A stretch of 64,000 bases of DNA from Paenibacillus alba (GCF_013204855.1 NZ_JABMKZ010000009.1:1-64000); one strand, 5' to 3'. Counted from the first letter of the stretch, positions 26,003-35,614 are shown. A program made the numbers and translations. The notes: generated by a model from the letters alone, not told the origin.

Positions 26003-27598
26003 ATGAAGAGAACAAAAAGATGGGTGTTAGGCTCCACGATTTTGGCCATGACGTTGGGAGCAGCTTTAACCGGCTGCGGTAAGACCGAGGAAGGAGCAAG
26101 CAGCAGTCCAGCTCCATCCGCGGCAGGCAAGGCGGAAGATAAATACGATAAGCTGCCGAAGGCTGTTAGCGTTGCGATGTACGACCGCGGCGCCGTTGCC
26201 GCAGAAGAAGGCTCCTACGAACAGAATCGCTGGACCAAATGGATTCAGGAGCAATCGGGCGTTCAGGTCAAATATGTGCCGGTTCCTCGCAACCAGGCGC
26301 AGGATAAGCTGAATACATTGATTGCCTCTGGTGAAGCGCCGGATTTAATCTGGGATTATGACCGCAATTATATCGGTACGCTTGTCTCACAGGGCGTCGT
26401 TCAACCGATTGATGATTACATCACGCAATACAGCACAGTCATTAAAAATTATATCAATGAAAATCCGGATTTGAAGCCGCTGATGACATTTGACGGCAAA
26501 ATATATGGGATTACAACAAAGAGGCCATTGAATGGGATAGCCAATGGCGGCATGTGGATTCGTCAGGATTGGCTGGACAAGGTAGGCATGAAGGCGCCAA
26601 CGACGGAGGAAGAGTTTTTTGCCGTGACTAAGGCCTTCAAAGAGAAGGGGTTGTCCGGGAATACGAACGCCCCTGTCGTATCGATGTATGTCTGGCCTAA
26701 CGTAATCGCTGGCCTCTATGCGACACATAGCACGCAATGGTACCTCGAGGGCGGTAAAATGGTTAATTCGAGGCTCGTTGACCGCAATGTGGGTGCAATT
26801 AGCTTCGAACGCAAGCTATATGAGAACGGATACATTGATAAGGAATATATGACGGATAAAAATAGCCAGAAGATGATGGCGGACTGGGCGCAAGGCAAAT
26901 CAGGCATCCTGATCGGCAGCGTTGGCAATGGCATTGACACCTATATGAAGGATCTGATGAAGAATTTCCCGGATGCGAATCCGGTGCCGTTACCGGCTTT
27001 CTCAACGAAGTACGGCAAGTTTGGCGCTTACCAAGAAACGCCAGCTAATATTTATGTCGCGTTCAATAAAGATATGAAAAATCCGAAGGCAGCGATCCAA
27101 TATCTCGATTGGCTGCTGGATAAAGGCTGGTACACACTGGCAAATGGTATTGAGAACACGCATTTCAAATTAGTGAATGGCGTTCCTCAGGTGCTGGATG
27201 CGGACAAATATAAGAAGGAAGTTGCCTATGCCGGTGAGTATGCGATCTTAAGAAATGATGCGAAGACGTTCAAGCTGGAGGATTTGATGGTTAAAGCCGC
27301 ACCGGATCCGCTTTCGCAGCGCTGGGCGAAGCTGAACGTTGAAGCGATGAAGACAGCGCTAAGCGTGCCGTTCCGTCGGGATATTCCGTTTTCCCCGAAT
27401 TCGCCGGAAATCAGCAATGTGCTGGCAAGCATCGAGCTGAAGCTGGTCGAGATTCGCACAAGAGCGATCGTCAAAGGCGATATTACGCCAGAGCAAGCGC
27501 TTGAGATGATACGGAAAGAATACAAAAGCGCTGGCGGCGACAAGGCAGATCAAATTGCCCAAGAATGGTATGAAAAAAATAAAGCAAATTTCAAATAA
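26003..27598 (+). CDS. Oligosaccharide ABC substrate-binding lipoprotein
   Basis: A 531-residue exported lipoprotein of the large LipO/YtcQ-like binding-protein class. The signal peptide ends at the lipobox ALTGC (Cys24), followed by a serine-rich linker. The mature part includes QDKLNTLIASGEAPDLIWDY and a long second lobe. ATG 26003 has GGGAGGTC upstream; a TATAAT-like -10 box lies at 25974-25979. Length above 500 suggests a long oligosaccharide ligand. The adjacent PL22-like lyase points to oligogalacturonides or related pectin fragments, which is inference. Confidence 0.9.
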   Translation: MKRTKRWVLGSTILAMTLGAALTGCGKTEEGASSSPAPSAAGKAEDKYDKLPKAVSVAMYDRGAVAAEEGSYEQNRWTKWIQEQSGVQVKYVPVPRNQAQDKLNTLIASGEAPDLIWDYDRNYIGTLVSQGVVQPIDDYITQYSTVIKNYINENPDLKPLMTFDGKIYGITTKRPLNGIANGGMWIRQDWLDKVGMKAPTTEEEFFAVTKAFKEKGLSGNTNAPVVSMYVWPNVIAGLYATHSTQWYLEGGKMVNSRLVDRNVGAISFERKLYENGYIDKEYMTDKNSQKMMADWAQGKSGILIGSVGNGIDTYMKDLMKNFPDANPVPLPAFSTKYGKFGAYQETPANIYVAFNKDMKNPKAAIQYLDWLLDKGWYTLANGIENTHFKLVNGVPQVLDADKYKKEVAYAGEYAILRNDAKTFKLEDLMVKAAPDPLSQRWAKLNVEAMKTALSVPFRRDIPFSPNSPEISNVLASIELKLVEIRTRAIVKGDITPEQALEMIRKEYKSAGGDKADQIAQEWYEKNKANFK

Positions 27599-27673
27599 CT
27601 CACAGTAGAAATGAATGGGGCCTTATCGGTCCCGTTATTTCTGCGATTTTCGAGAACTCGAGGGGGCAGAGGC

Positions 27674-30034
27674 ATGTTTTGGCGACAAAAGAGAAGCCGT
27701 TCGAAGCGCGCTATGTCGATCATTTTACTTTTTTTGAGCCTATGTATTGTTTCGACAGCAGGCCTGTCTTATTTCATCACGACCGATCATCTTCAGGCTG
27801 AAGTCGAGCGAACGAATATGTCGCTGCTCCACGAGGTTAATGATAAGCTGCTGTTGGTGCTGAAAGGGATCGACGCGGAAACGATGCAATTTCTGCGCAG
27901 CCGGGATATGCGGACGTTCATGGAGGATGATGCTGCGGATCAGCAGGATACCATCACGATCAACAACCGGATCGGAGATATGCTGCTGAGCAACGATACT
28001 ATTTTTTCCATCGATTTGTACTCCTATGCGAAAAAGCGCTGGTCACAGACGAATCCGTTTCAAACGGCGGAGCCGGGCCTTGATTATCAATGGATTCGTG
28101 AGTTCGAAAGCTACAAAGGCTTTTATCAGTGGATCGGTACGCGAAAGGTGTCTATCGATGAGACGGGGAAGATTCGGCAGAACGTCATGACGCTCATTCG
28201 CTCCTATCCGCTGACACATGGGGAAGGATACCGGAAGGGCGCAGTTGCGTTCAATGTTGATGAGCGATCCATCTACAATCTGATCAAAAATGCGATTGAT
28301 CCTTCGCTGGGCTACTTGTTTCTGGCAGATGAGCAAGGCACTGTGCTCAGTCATTCCGATAAATCGTTGATCGGCACGTCTGCTGGCGAGGTGCTTTGGT
28401 CCAATGAAATGACTAAGCGGGATGAAGGGCAGTTCCGTACGAAAATGAACGGGATCAACAGAACCGTCTTTTATATGAAAAGTCCGTATACAGGCTGGGA
28501 AATTGTAAGCGTGGTATCCGATTCTGAGCTTAGTAAGCCGCTGGTTCAGATACGGAACACAATGTTTGGCATTTCGATCATTCTCCTGCTGTTGGCAGGG
28601 GGCATGGCAGTTGTACTGAACAGCTGGATGTTCCGGCCTGTGAACCGGGTCCTCTCGAATGTGACGAAACAGCTGCAGGCGTATAGCGGCAATGAAAGAA
28701 GAAGCGAGTATGCGGCAGACGATGAATTCAGCGGCATCGAAGTATCCTTGTCGTACATACTAGAAGACAGCAATCGTATGTACAGGCAAATGCGTGAAAC
28801 ACAGCCAGTGATCAAATGGCGGCTGGTGATGGATGCGCTGATCGGCGCGCGCAAAAATCCGGGCGAGCTGCTGCCCAACCTTGAAGCAATCGGCTTTCCG
28901 CTGCACGCGGTGCAATATATCGCAATGGCTGCCGAGTTCGATGGAAAGTCCGGGATTGCGACTCCTGAGGATCTTCATTTATACAGCTACGCCCTCTGTA
29001 ATGTGGCGGAGGAGATGATCAACACCGAGTACCGGGGAGTCGCCATTGAAGCGCGGGACGGTATGGTGGTTATTGTGATCAGCTTTGACGAAGATAACGG
29101 CGAGGCGAATCTGCTGCGGGCATTGGCGGTTGCCGAAATGATCAAGAGCTATGTGGAAGAACAGTTCAAACAGACGATCTCAATTGGGCTCGGCCGCATG
29201 ACGCAAGATTTGGGCGCGCTGCAGCATTCCTATCACGATGCGATGTCGGCACTGTCGTACAAAATGATTCTCGGCGGCAATTCCATTATATCCAGCGAAG
29301 ATATCCGGGAGCCGGCGAGCGGAGAGTTTATGCGCTTGCTTGGCATAACTGATGGGATCGTTGACTCGCTGCGGATGACCGATGGCGAGAAGATGACGAA
29401 GCAGACGGAGCGTTGGTTCGGCGAGATGGCTGGCAGCGGCGCTGCGCCTGATATGATTCGCCAGCTTGTGGTGCATTTTATGATGAAGGCAGCCAAAGCG
29501 GTAGGCGAGATTGATCCGTCGCTGCTCGAGGAGGCGCCGTCGCATCGATTATTCGATCTGTTGAGCCAATATGAAAGCATCCACGAGTTGTCGGATTACG
29601 TCATCGAGCAGCTTGGCCGCTATGCAGGACTAATTGAAGAGAGACGCAGCAATCGAGAGCGAAATGACGTTGTTGAGCGGATCACCGCTTTTATTGACGC
29701 CCATTATATGCACAGTGATCTGTCACTGAATTATTTGGCAAGCGAGTTCAAGCTAAGTGTGTCGCATGTGAGCCGCATATTCAAGGAGCAGACGGAAAGA
29801 AATTTCATCGATTATTTGATGGATATTCGCATGAGCAAGGCGAAGGAGCTGCTCGCTGGCAGCGATATGCTGATCCGAGATGTATCAGGGGTGGTCGGCT
29901 ACACGAATGTCAACAGCTTTGTGCGAATTTTCAAGAAAAGCACGGGATTTACCCCAGGCGAATATCGGGAACGGGAGCGAGCGCTGCTCAGAGGAGCAGA
30001 GGGCGCTGCGGATACAGGCGATCCCACCGAATAA
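27674..30034 (+). CDS. Membrane-bound AraC-family regulator (YtdP/YesS-like)
   Basis: A 786-residue one-component regulator. A first helix (about 15-38) and a second (about 292-315) bracket an extracellular Cache-like sensor domain (about 40-285). After a HAMP-like stretch and a long cytoplasmic linker comes a C-terminal AraC domain (about 675-775), with YLASEFKLSVSHVSRIFKEQ and IRDVSGVVGYTNVNSFVRIF. Proteins of this design sense sugars outside the cell and activate the neighbouring importer. ATG 27674 is preferred for its GAGGGGGCAGAGG upstream; an ATG at 27611 lacks one. It follows the binding protein by 75 nt. Confidence 0.9.
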   Translation: MFWRQKRSRSKRAMSIILLFLSLCIVSTAGLSYFITTDHLQAEVERTNMSLLHEVNDKLLLVLKGIDAETMQFLRSRDMRTFMEDDAADQQDTITINNRIGDMLLSNDTIFSIDLYSYAKKRWSQTNPFQTAEPGLDYQWIREFESYKGFYQWIGTRKVSIDETGKIRQNVMTLIRSYPLTHGEGYRKGAVAFNVDERSIYNLIKNAIDPSLGYLFLADEQGTVLSHSDKSLIGTSAGEVLWSNEMTKRDEGQFRTKMNGINRTVFYMKSPYTGWEIVSVVSDSELSKPLVQIRNTMFGISIILLLLAGGMAVVLNSWMFRPVNRVLSNVTKQLQAYSGNERRSEYAADDEFSGIEVSLSYILEDSNRMYRQMRETQPVIKWRLVMDALIGARKNPGELLPNLEAIGFPLHAVQYIAMAAEFDGKSGIATPEDLHLYSYALCNVAEEMINTEYRGVAIEARDGMVVIVISFDEDNGEANLLRALAVAEMIKSYVEEQFKQTISIGLGRMTQDLGALQHSYHDAMSALSYKMILGGNSIISSEDIREPASGEFMRLLGITDGIVDSLRMTDGEKMTKQTERWFGEMAGSGAAPDMIRQLVVHFMMKAAKAVGEIDPSLLEEAPSHRLFDLLSQYESIHELSDYVIEQLGRYAGLIEERRSNRERNDVVERITAFIDAHYMHSDLSLNYLASEFKLSVSHVSRIFKEQTERNFIDYLMDIRMSKAKELLAGSDMLIRDVSGVVGYTNVNSFVRIFKKSTGFTPGEYRERERALLRGAEGAADTGDPTE

Positions 30035-30054
30035 TAAGGCAACAGGAGGTACGG

Positions 30055-31152
30055 ATGATGCTAAAGCAAACATCATTTACAGATACAATCACAGGGCTGC
30101 CGATCGTCGCACTAGGCTCGGAAGCAGGCGATACGGGTCATCTTTATTTTACGGCGATGTCCTGGTTGTCGAACAGCCGGCATCTCATTGCGTATACGGA
30201 CATGGATCGGGAGACGTGGAAGGGCAATATCGTGCGTTTTGATACGGAAACGGGTCATAGGCAGGTGCTGGAGGAAGGTCGGATTTGGGGAAGCGGGGCC
30301 GTTTCGAGCGATGATATCTTATATTTATTGGACAAGAATGAGCTATACGCAATTGATGCATGGAGCGGGCAGCGGCGTACGATTTGCAAGCTGGAAGAGC
30401 ACTGCACGTTCTTTGGGCCCTTGTCGATAACGAACGACGGCAAGGTGCTTGGCGTGTATTGGAAGGAGGCGCTTCATCCGTCCGAGGGTGCTGAGTCTCA
30501 GGAAGCCGATTGGGTAATCGGCACGGTGAATTCGGTCAGCGGTGAGGTGCGCGAAGCAGCTCGTCCGCGGTTTAACGAGCCTTATCCGGTGGCGAATCAT
30601 GCGATGATCAATCCGGCCGATTCGCAGCAGGTGTTCTTCTCGCATGAAGGCGCAACGGAGCAGATTCCGGATCGGCTATGGGTGGTTGATACGCGTACAG
30701 GAGACATGCGCAATCTCTTTTCGCAAAAAAGGGCGGAGAGCGGACTGCCTGTCGAGTATGTCGGCCACGAAATATGGGCGTTCGACGGGAGCGGGTTGTA
30801 TTTCGTGAAGTATCCGCATAGTCCGGATCAGCCTACAGGCGTGTATTTTGTAGATCGGCAGGGCGAGCATAGCGAGTTCATTAACGGGGATTATCGGTAT
30901 TGGCATGTTGGCATCAGTCCTGATGGCAAGTATGCGGTCGCGGATACACAGGAGCCAGGCATCTCCAAAATCGTGCTAATCAACACGGCTACGAAACAGT
31001 CTACCCTGTTATGCGAGCTGCCATGCCGTGGGATGCATCCTGGACATCCGCATCCGTCCTTTAGCCCGGACAGCCGGAAGATTGCCTTCACATTTTCGGA
31101 TGCGCAGGATGTGCTTCAAGTCGGCATTATAGACGTAAGCAATCTAAAGTAG
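30055..31152 (+). CDS. Oligogalacturonate lyase-like protein (PL22 family)
   Basis: A 365-residue cytoplasmic beta-propeller resembling PL22 oligogalacturonate lyases, which split unsaturated di- and oligogalacturonides by beta-elimination. Matching blocks are FFSHEG with R207 (IPDRLW), the presumed base H238 (YVGHEIW), H284 (YRYWHVGISPDG) and H331/H333 (HPHPSFSPDS). From memory the family binds Mn2+ through three His and one Gln; the Gln position here is H328, a possible fourth His. AGGAGGT precedes ATG. The last gene of the ABC operon, it points to pectin oligomers as the imported substrate. Confidence 0.82.
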   Translation: MMLKQTSFTDTITGLPIVALGSEAGDTGHLYFTAMSWLSNSRHLIAYTDMDRETWKGNIVRFDTETGHRQVLEEGRIWGSGAVSSDDILYLLDKNELYAIDAWSGQRRTICKLEEHCTFFGPLSITNDGKVLGVYWKEALHPSEGAESQEADWVIGTVNSVSGEVREAARPRFNEPYPVANHAMINPADSQQVFFSHEGATEQIPDRLWVVDTRTGDMRNLFSQKRAESGLPVEYVGHEIWAFDGSGLYFVKYPHSPDQPTGVYFVDRQGEHSEFINGDYRYWHVGISPDGKYAVADTQEPGISKIVLINTATKQSTLLCELPCRGMHPGHPHPSFSPDSRKIAFTFSDAQDVLQVGIIDVSNLK

Positions 31153-31170
31153 ACCCTATAAAATTAGTTT

Positions 31171-31204
31171 AAACCACCTGATTCATTCCGGGTGGTTTAT
31201 TTTC
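31171..31204 (+). terminator. Terminator of the pectin-type operon
   Basis: AAACCACC and GGTGGTTT pair around 12 nt and are followed by ATTTTCT. Confidence 0.75.
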
Positions 31205-31270
31205 TATAGACGAATGTTCGAAATTAACTTATTATAATGTTATAAAACAACATTTAAGGTTATTAACGAA

Positions 31271-31284
31271 CTTAACTTTCGTTG
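31271..31284. promoter_or_regulatory. Possible operator before the aldolase operon
   Basis: Around 31266-31284 AACGAA and TTTCGTT form an inverted repeat (AACGAACTTAACTTTCGTT). It lies between a TATAAT box (31233-31238) and the aldolase start, a fitting place for the DeoR-family repressor encoded at the end of the operon. The -35 box is unclear. Confidence 0.4.
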
Positions 31285-31317
31285 TGAAATAACAATTATT
31301 TTAAGGAGTGACTTTCA

Positions 31318-32151
31318 TTGGCGCTAAAACCAAGATTAAACCGAATGTTTAGTGAGCAGGGGAAATGCTTTGATGTGGCTGTGGATCATGGTTTTTTTAA
31401 TGAGTTTGGTTTTCTAGCTGGAATTGAGAATATGAAGCAAGCGATCACAACGATTGTAGAAGCAGGACCCGATTGCATACAACTAAGCGTTGGGCAGGCT
31501 GGACATCTCCAATCCATCCCGGGCAGCCAGAAACCCGGACTCGTACTTCGTACAGATGCAGCTAATATTTATGGAAGCGAGCTGCCGCGATTCTTGTTTA
31601 GTGAGCTTATCGATAAGGCGATTGAGCAAGCTGTCCGACTGGACGCTGTGTCGGTCTGTGTCAATTTGCTGCTGCTGCCGAATCAGCCGGAGCTGCATTA
31701 TCAATGTGTTCGTAATGTTTCCGTTTTAAAAACAGAATGTGAAAAGTACGGCATGCCCCTTATGGTAGAACCTTTGGTTATGCTGGCGAATGAAGTCAAA
31801 GGCGGCTACATGGTAGATGGCGATATCCACAAAATTTTACCCCTCGTACGCCAAGCCGTGGAATTGGGCGCGGATGTCATTAAAGCCGATCCTTGTGACC
31901 ATGTAGACGAATATCACCGGGTTATTGAAGTAGCTTCCGGAATCCCAGTACTTGTGCGCGGCGGCGGAAGAGCAAGCGATGAAGAAATTATGACTCGTAC
32001 CGCAGCCTTGATGGAGCAAGGCGCTTCTGGCATCGTCTATGGCCGTAATGTCATCCAGCATCCGAATCCAGCCGGCATGACCAAAGCCTTGATGTCCATT
32101 GTTCACCACGGCAATTCCGCAGAGCAGGCTCTTGCTATTTTAACTTCATAA
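31318..32151 (+). CDS. DhnA/LacD-type class I aldolase
   Basis: A 277-residue TIM barrel of the DeoC/FbaB/LacD/DhnA aldolase superfamily, which cleaves a phosphorylated sugar through a lysine Schiff base. Signatures are FDVAVDHG at strand 1 and the presumed Schiff-base lysine in ADVIKADPC; strand 7 reads IPVLVRGGG and strand 8 GASGIVYGRN, binding phosphate. It starts with TTG, AAGGAG 9 nt upstream. First of a four-gene unit with a dehydrogenase, a PfkB kinase and a DeoR regulator, it would cleave the phosphosugar made by that kinase. Substrate unknown. Confidence 0.85.
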   Translation: MALKPRLNRMFSEQGKCFDVAVDHGFFNEFGFLAGIENMKQAITTIVEAGPDCIQLSVGQAGHLQSIPGSQKPGLVLRTDAANIYGSELPRFLFSELIDKAIEQAVRLDAVSVCVNLLLLPNQPELHYQCVRNVSVLKTECEKYGMPLMVEPLVMLANEVKGGYMVDGDIHKILPLVRQAVELGADVIKADPCDHVDEYHRVIEVASGIPVLVRGGGRASDEEIMTRTAALMEQGASGIVYGRNVIQHPNPAGMTKALMSIVHHGNSAEQALAILTS

Positions 32152-32175
32152 CATCCCAAAGGAGGTTACGCTAAC

Positions 32176-33333
32176 ATGTCCAAAAAAATCATTCGTTTTG
32201 GTGTTATTGGCTGCGGCTTAATGGGGAAAGAGTTCGCTAGCGCGGCAGCCCGCTGGTGTCATCTGACCCATGTTGATTTTGAACCAAAGATTGTGGCCGT
32301 ATGCGATGCGAATGCCGCTGCTACGCAGTGGTTCCAGGATAACATTGCAAGCGTAGAAGCGGCGTACACAGACTATAAGGAGCTTCTTGCTAATCCTTCT
32401 GTTGATGCCATTTATTGCGCTGTTCCGCACAATCTGCATGCGCAAATCTACATCGACATTATTGAAGCAGGCAAGCATTTGCTGGGCGAAAAGCCTTTTG
32501 GCATTGATCAGGCAGCCAACCGGCTCATCTCAGAAGCCATTATCAAACATCCTAACGTTATCGTTCGTTGTTCCTCTGAATTTCCTTTTTATCCGGGAGC
32601 TCAGCAAATCTTTCAATGGGTGCAAGACAATAAATTCGGTACAATTATTGAAGTCGAAGCGGGCTTCTGGCATTCCAGCGATCTCGATCCGACCAAAGTG
32701 ATTAACTGGAAAAGGCGAATCGCGACGAATGGCGAATATGGATGCATGGGGGATTTGGGGATGCACGTTCTGCACCTGCCTATGCGGTATGGCTGGAAGC
32801 CGAAGTCAGTAAGGGCCTTATTGTCCAAAATCGTACCCGAAAGACCGGATGGAAAGGGAAATATGGTTCCTTGTGAGACGTGGGACAATGCGATTCTTGC
32901 CTGTGACGTTGAACTGGAAGACCAACAGTTTCCGATGATTCTATCAACGAAACGGATTGCTCCAGGCAACGCGAATACGTGGTTTATCCGGATTACAGGT
33001 ACGGAGTTCTCGGCAGAATTTACGACCAAAAATCCTAAACAAGTAGCTTCCTTGCCTTATACACCAGGCGGAAATCAAGCATGGCATGTCGAAGACGCAC
33101 CATATAAATCAGCGTACGGCACGATTACAGGAGGTATCTTTGAATTCGGCTTCTCGGATTCGATTCTCCAAATGTGGGCAGCTTTCTGTGATGAACTGGC
33201 GCATGGCAGCGATACGCAGCAGCCTTTCTACTGTGCAACGCCAGAAGAAGCAGCAGGAAGCCATAAGGTTTTTACAGCCGCATTGGAATCGAACCGGACA
33301 GGGCAGACGATACCGATCAACTGGAGGGATTAG
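32176..33333 (+). CDS. Gfo/Idh/MocA-family dehydrogenase
   Basis: A 385-residue NAD(P)-dependent oxidoreductase. The Rossmann motif is GVIGCGLMGKEFASAAARW (about 8-26), and the family EKP motif appears as LGEKPFGID. The C-terminal alpha/beta domain contains the acidic and histidine residues of GDLGMHVLHLPMRY expected at the active site (D-x3-H). Such enzymes oxidise sugars or polyols such as inositol. It has AAAGGAGG upstream, lies 24 nt after the aldolase and 2 nt before the kinase. It probably acts on the same free sugar before phosphorylation. Confidence 0.9.
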   Translation: MSKKIIRFGVIGCGLMGKEFASAAARWCHLTHVDFEPKIVAVCDANAAATQWFQDNIASVEAAYTDYKELLANPSVDAIYCAVPHNLHAQIYIDIIEAGKHLLGEKPFGIDQAANRLISEAIIKHPNVIVRCSSEFPFYPGAQQIFQWVQDNKFGTIIEVEAGFWHSSDLDPTKVINWKRRIATNGEYGCMGDLGMHVLHLPMRYGWKPKSVRALLSKIVPERPDGKGNMVPCETWDNAILACDVELEDQQFPMILSTKRIAPGNANTWFIRITGTEFSAEFTTKNPKQVASLPYTPGGNQAWHVEDAPYKSAYGTITGGIFEFGFSDSILQMWAAFCDELAHGSDTQQPFYCATPEEAAGSHKVFTAALESNRTGQTIPINWRD

Positions 33334-33335
33334 CT

Positions 33336-34553
33336 TTGAGTCAGAACGAAGCGGAAGTGATCATTGCTGGGCATATCTGCTTGGATATCATACCGACTAT
33401 TTATGAGAAGCAATCAGGTATGGGGGCTTTACTCGTTCCAGGTAAACTTGTAGAGATTGGTCCTGCTGTCATTGCAACGGGAGGGGCAGTTTCCAACACA
33501 GGAATTGCCCTTCACAAGCTGGGAAGCAAGGTAAATCTAATGGGCAAAATCGGAAAGGATCAGTTTGGTGAAGCTATTCTGACCATCTTGAGACAGCATA
33601 GCGCGGCATTAGTTGATGGCATGATTGTGTCTCCTAACGAGATCAGCTCTTATTCCATTGTGATTAGTCCTCCGCATATAGACCGGACCTTCTTGCATGC
33701 AACAGGTGCCAACGATACCTACTCGGCGGAAGATCTTAGTTCTGAACAGCTCAAAGGCTCGCGCTTGTTTCATTTTGGATACCCGCCTTTAATGCGCAAA
33801 ATGTATGAAAACGATGGTCATGAAATGGCTTTGTTGCTTAAAAAGGTGAAGGACAACGGGCTGACCGTATCGCTTGATTTAGCTAAGCCTGATCCCGAGT
33901 CCGACGCAGGCAAGGCGGATTGGCGCGCGATTTTGGCCAAAGCACTTCCGTATGTCGATGTGTTTCTGCCTAGCTTTGAAGAAATTTTTTATATGCTGCA
34001 TCGCGAAACTTACGATGAATTGCTGCAAGCGGCTCCCGCTGGGGATCTCTTGCCCTTGGCGAGCGGAGCCCTTCTTTCTGAAATTTCGCAAGAACTGCTG
34101 GAAATGGGCGCTGCAATCGTTGGACTCAAATTAGGAGAGCATGGCTTGTATGTGCGCACCACCTCTGACCAAAGTCGACTTTTGGCAATGGGACTATGCG
34201 CGCCGGCGCAAGATCACCTCGTAAATTGGGCGAATAGCGAGCTGATAACTTCCACCTATAAGGTAGATGTCGCGGGAACTACGGGCGCTGGTGATTGTAC
34301 GATTGCGGGATTTCTGCTTGGCCTTATGAGGGGCTTAACATTAGAAGCGACCCTTCATACGGCTGTTGGTGTCGGTGCGTGCAATGTAGAACGAGCAGAT
34401 GCAACAAGCGGCATTCCAGACGGATCGGAAGTGTGGCGCCGAATCAGCGGCGGTTGGGCCAAACGTGAAATGAAGCTTAATTTGCCTAATTGGGTCCTGC
34501 ATGAGGATGGCTTATGGATCGGGCCCCATCACAAATCTGTGGTGAGACGCTGA
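33336..34553 (+). CDS. PfkB-family carbohydrate kinase
   Basis: A 405-residue ribokinase/PfkB-type kinase, longer than the usual 300-340 residues. The N-terminal motif GGAVSNTGIALHKLG and the catalytic GTTGAGDCTIAGFLLG (anion hole, base Asp) are intact. Extra length comes from insertions around 215-300 and a C-terminal tail (after about 370). TTG 33336 is the start, with GGAGGG 7 nt upstream overlapping the end of the dehydrogenase gene. It should phosphorylate the sugar that the aldolase then cleaves. The substrate is unknown; inositol-like and sulfo-sugar pathways use this same trio of enzyme types. Confidence 0.87.
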   Translation: MSQNEAEVIIAGHICLDIIPTIYEKQSGMGALLVPGKLVEIGPAVIATGGAVSNTGIALHKLGSKVNLMGKIGKDQFGEAILTILRQHSAALVDGMIVSPNEISSYSIVISPPHIDRTFLHATGANDTYSAEDLSSEQLKGSRLFHFGYPPLMRKMYENDGHEMALLLKKVKDNGLTVSLDLAKPDPESDAGKADWRAILAKALPYVDVFLPSFEEIFYMLHRETYDELLQAAPAGDLLPLASGALLSEISQELLEMGAAIVGLKLGEHGLYVRTTSDQSRLLAMGLCAPAQDHLVNWANSELITSTYKVDVAGTTGAGDCTIAGFLLGLMRGLTLEATLHTAVGVGACNVERADATSGIPDGSEVWRRISGGWAKREMKLNLPNWVLHEDGLWIGPHHKSVVRR

Positions 34554-34567
34554 AAGAGAACTTAAGG

Positions 34568-34596
34568 TTGAACCTCAAGGGAGTTATAGCGATAAT
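34568..34596 (+). promoter_or_regulatory. Sigma-A promoter of the deoR-type gene with overlapping inverted repeat
   Basis: TTGAAC (34568-34573), 17 nt, GATAAT (34591-34596). The -35 box sits inside the inverted repeat CTTAAGGTTGAACCTCAAG (34561-34579), a possible operator for autoregulation. Confidence 0.65.
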
Positions 34597-34629
34597 AGAG
34601 TCATTGAAGATAACTAACGGGGGCTCTAG

Positions 34630-35394
34630 ATGACACATAACCAAACCATTAACCAACGTCAGCAGCAAATTTTGGATCGAATGGCTTTAGACGGCGAAGT
34701 TAAAATAGCGGAATTGAAAGATAAATTTGAAGTTACCGAAATGACGCTGCGCCGGGATCTAGAAAAGCTTGAATTCATGGGACTGCTTAGGCGTACATTC
34801 GGCGGCGCCATTCTCGTAGGCAAGGATATTGCGCTGCAGGATCGTACGGGCTTAATGAGGGAGGAGAAGATGAGAATTGGCTTGCAAGCTGCTCAGCTTG
34901 TCGCCACTGGTGATTCGATTTTTCTGGATGGAGGTTCAACAACGCTGCAGGTAGCCAGATATTTGAAGCCGGAACTGAACATTACCGTTGTTACGAATGC
35001 CCTAAATATTGCTGCTGAGCTTCAGGGAAAGCAAATTTCTACCATCGTAGTTGGTGGCATGCTTTTGGATAAAACGTCAACGTTGGTCGGTCCTATTGCA
35101 GCCGGTTCCATCGCTAAAATGGCGTTTGACCGTGTGTTTATCGGTACCACTGGCGTATCAGTCAAGCATGGTTTCAGCAATTCCAATATGCATGAAGCAG
35201 AAATCAAACAGCTTGTCATCGAGCAAGCTTCCGAAGTGAATATTGTTATGGATCATACGAAATATAACATGAGAGATTTATTTTCCTTCGCGTCGCTGGA
35301 TGGTGTGGATCGTATAATCTCAAATCGCCGCCCTGATCAGGAATTGGAGGAGGCTTTGAAGGAAGCTTCTGTGGAAATCGTAGCAAGCGGTTGA
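34630..35394 (+). CDS. DeoR/GlpR-family transcriptional repressor
   Basis: A 254-residue repressor with an N-terminal winged helix (about 8-60: VKIAELKDKFEVTEMTLRRD and LRRTFGGA) and a C-terminal sugar-phosphate sensing domain (FLDGGSTTLQVARYL, VVTNALNIAAEL, FIGTTGVS). GGGGGC precedes the ATG. It probably senses the phosphosugar of the aldolase-kinase pathway and represses that operon, and perhaps itself through the inverted repeat over its own promoter. A terminator follows. Confidence 0.92.
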   Translation: MTHNQTINQRQQQILDRMALDGEVKIAELKDKFEVTEMTLRRDLEKLEFMGLLRRTFGGAILVGKDIALQDRTGLMREEKMRIGLQAAQLVATGDSIFLDGGSTTLQVARYLKPELNITVVTNALNIAAELQGKQISTIVVGGMLLDKTSTLVGPIAAGSIAKMAFDRVFIGTTGVSVKHGFSNSNMHEAEIKQLVIEQASEVNIVMDHTKYNMRDLFSFASLDGVDRIISNRRPDQELEEALKEASVEIVASG

Positions 35395-35434
35395 ATAGGT
35401 ATATCACATTTCGGCGGTTCCGAAAAGAATATGA

Positions 35435-35486
35435 AACCCTCTCCATTCTAGCAAAGCTAGATTACTTATTAGTGGGAGGGTTTTTT
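35435..35486 (+). terminator. Terminator after the DeoR gene
   Basis: AACCCTCTCC and GGGAGGGTT arms enclose a small inner hairpin (CTAGCAAAGCTAG), followed by TTTTTT. Confidence 0.85.
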
Positions 35487-35507
35487 CTATTCTTGTTTAA
35501 TGGTTAA

Positions 35508-35522
35508 GTCAACTTAGTTGAC
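35508..35522. promoter_or_regulatory. Palindrome near a TATAAT box
   Basis: GTCAACTTAGTTGAC is a perfect inverted repeat directly upstream of TATAAT (35527-35532). It may be an operator of a second, upstream promoter for the asparaginase operon; no good -35 box is visible. Confidence 0.4.
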
Positions 35523-35614
35523 ATGATATAATTTTTCAATTGTCTTATATTTGGTGAATCTTAACGGAGAAAGCGCTACCTGTTAGTTTACTTAACAAAA
35601 TAATGAAAAAACGT

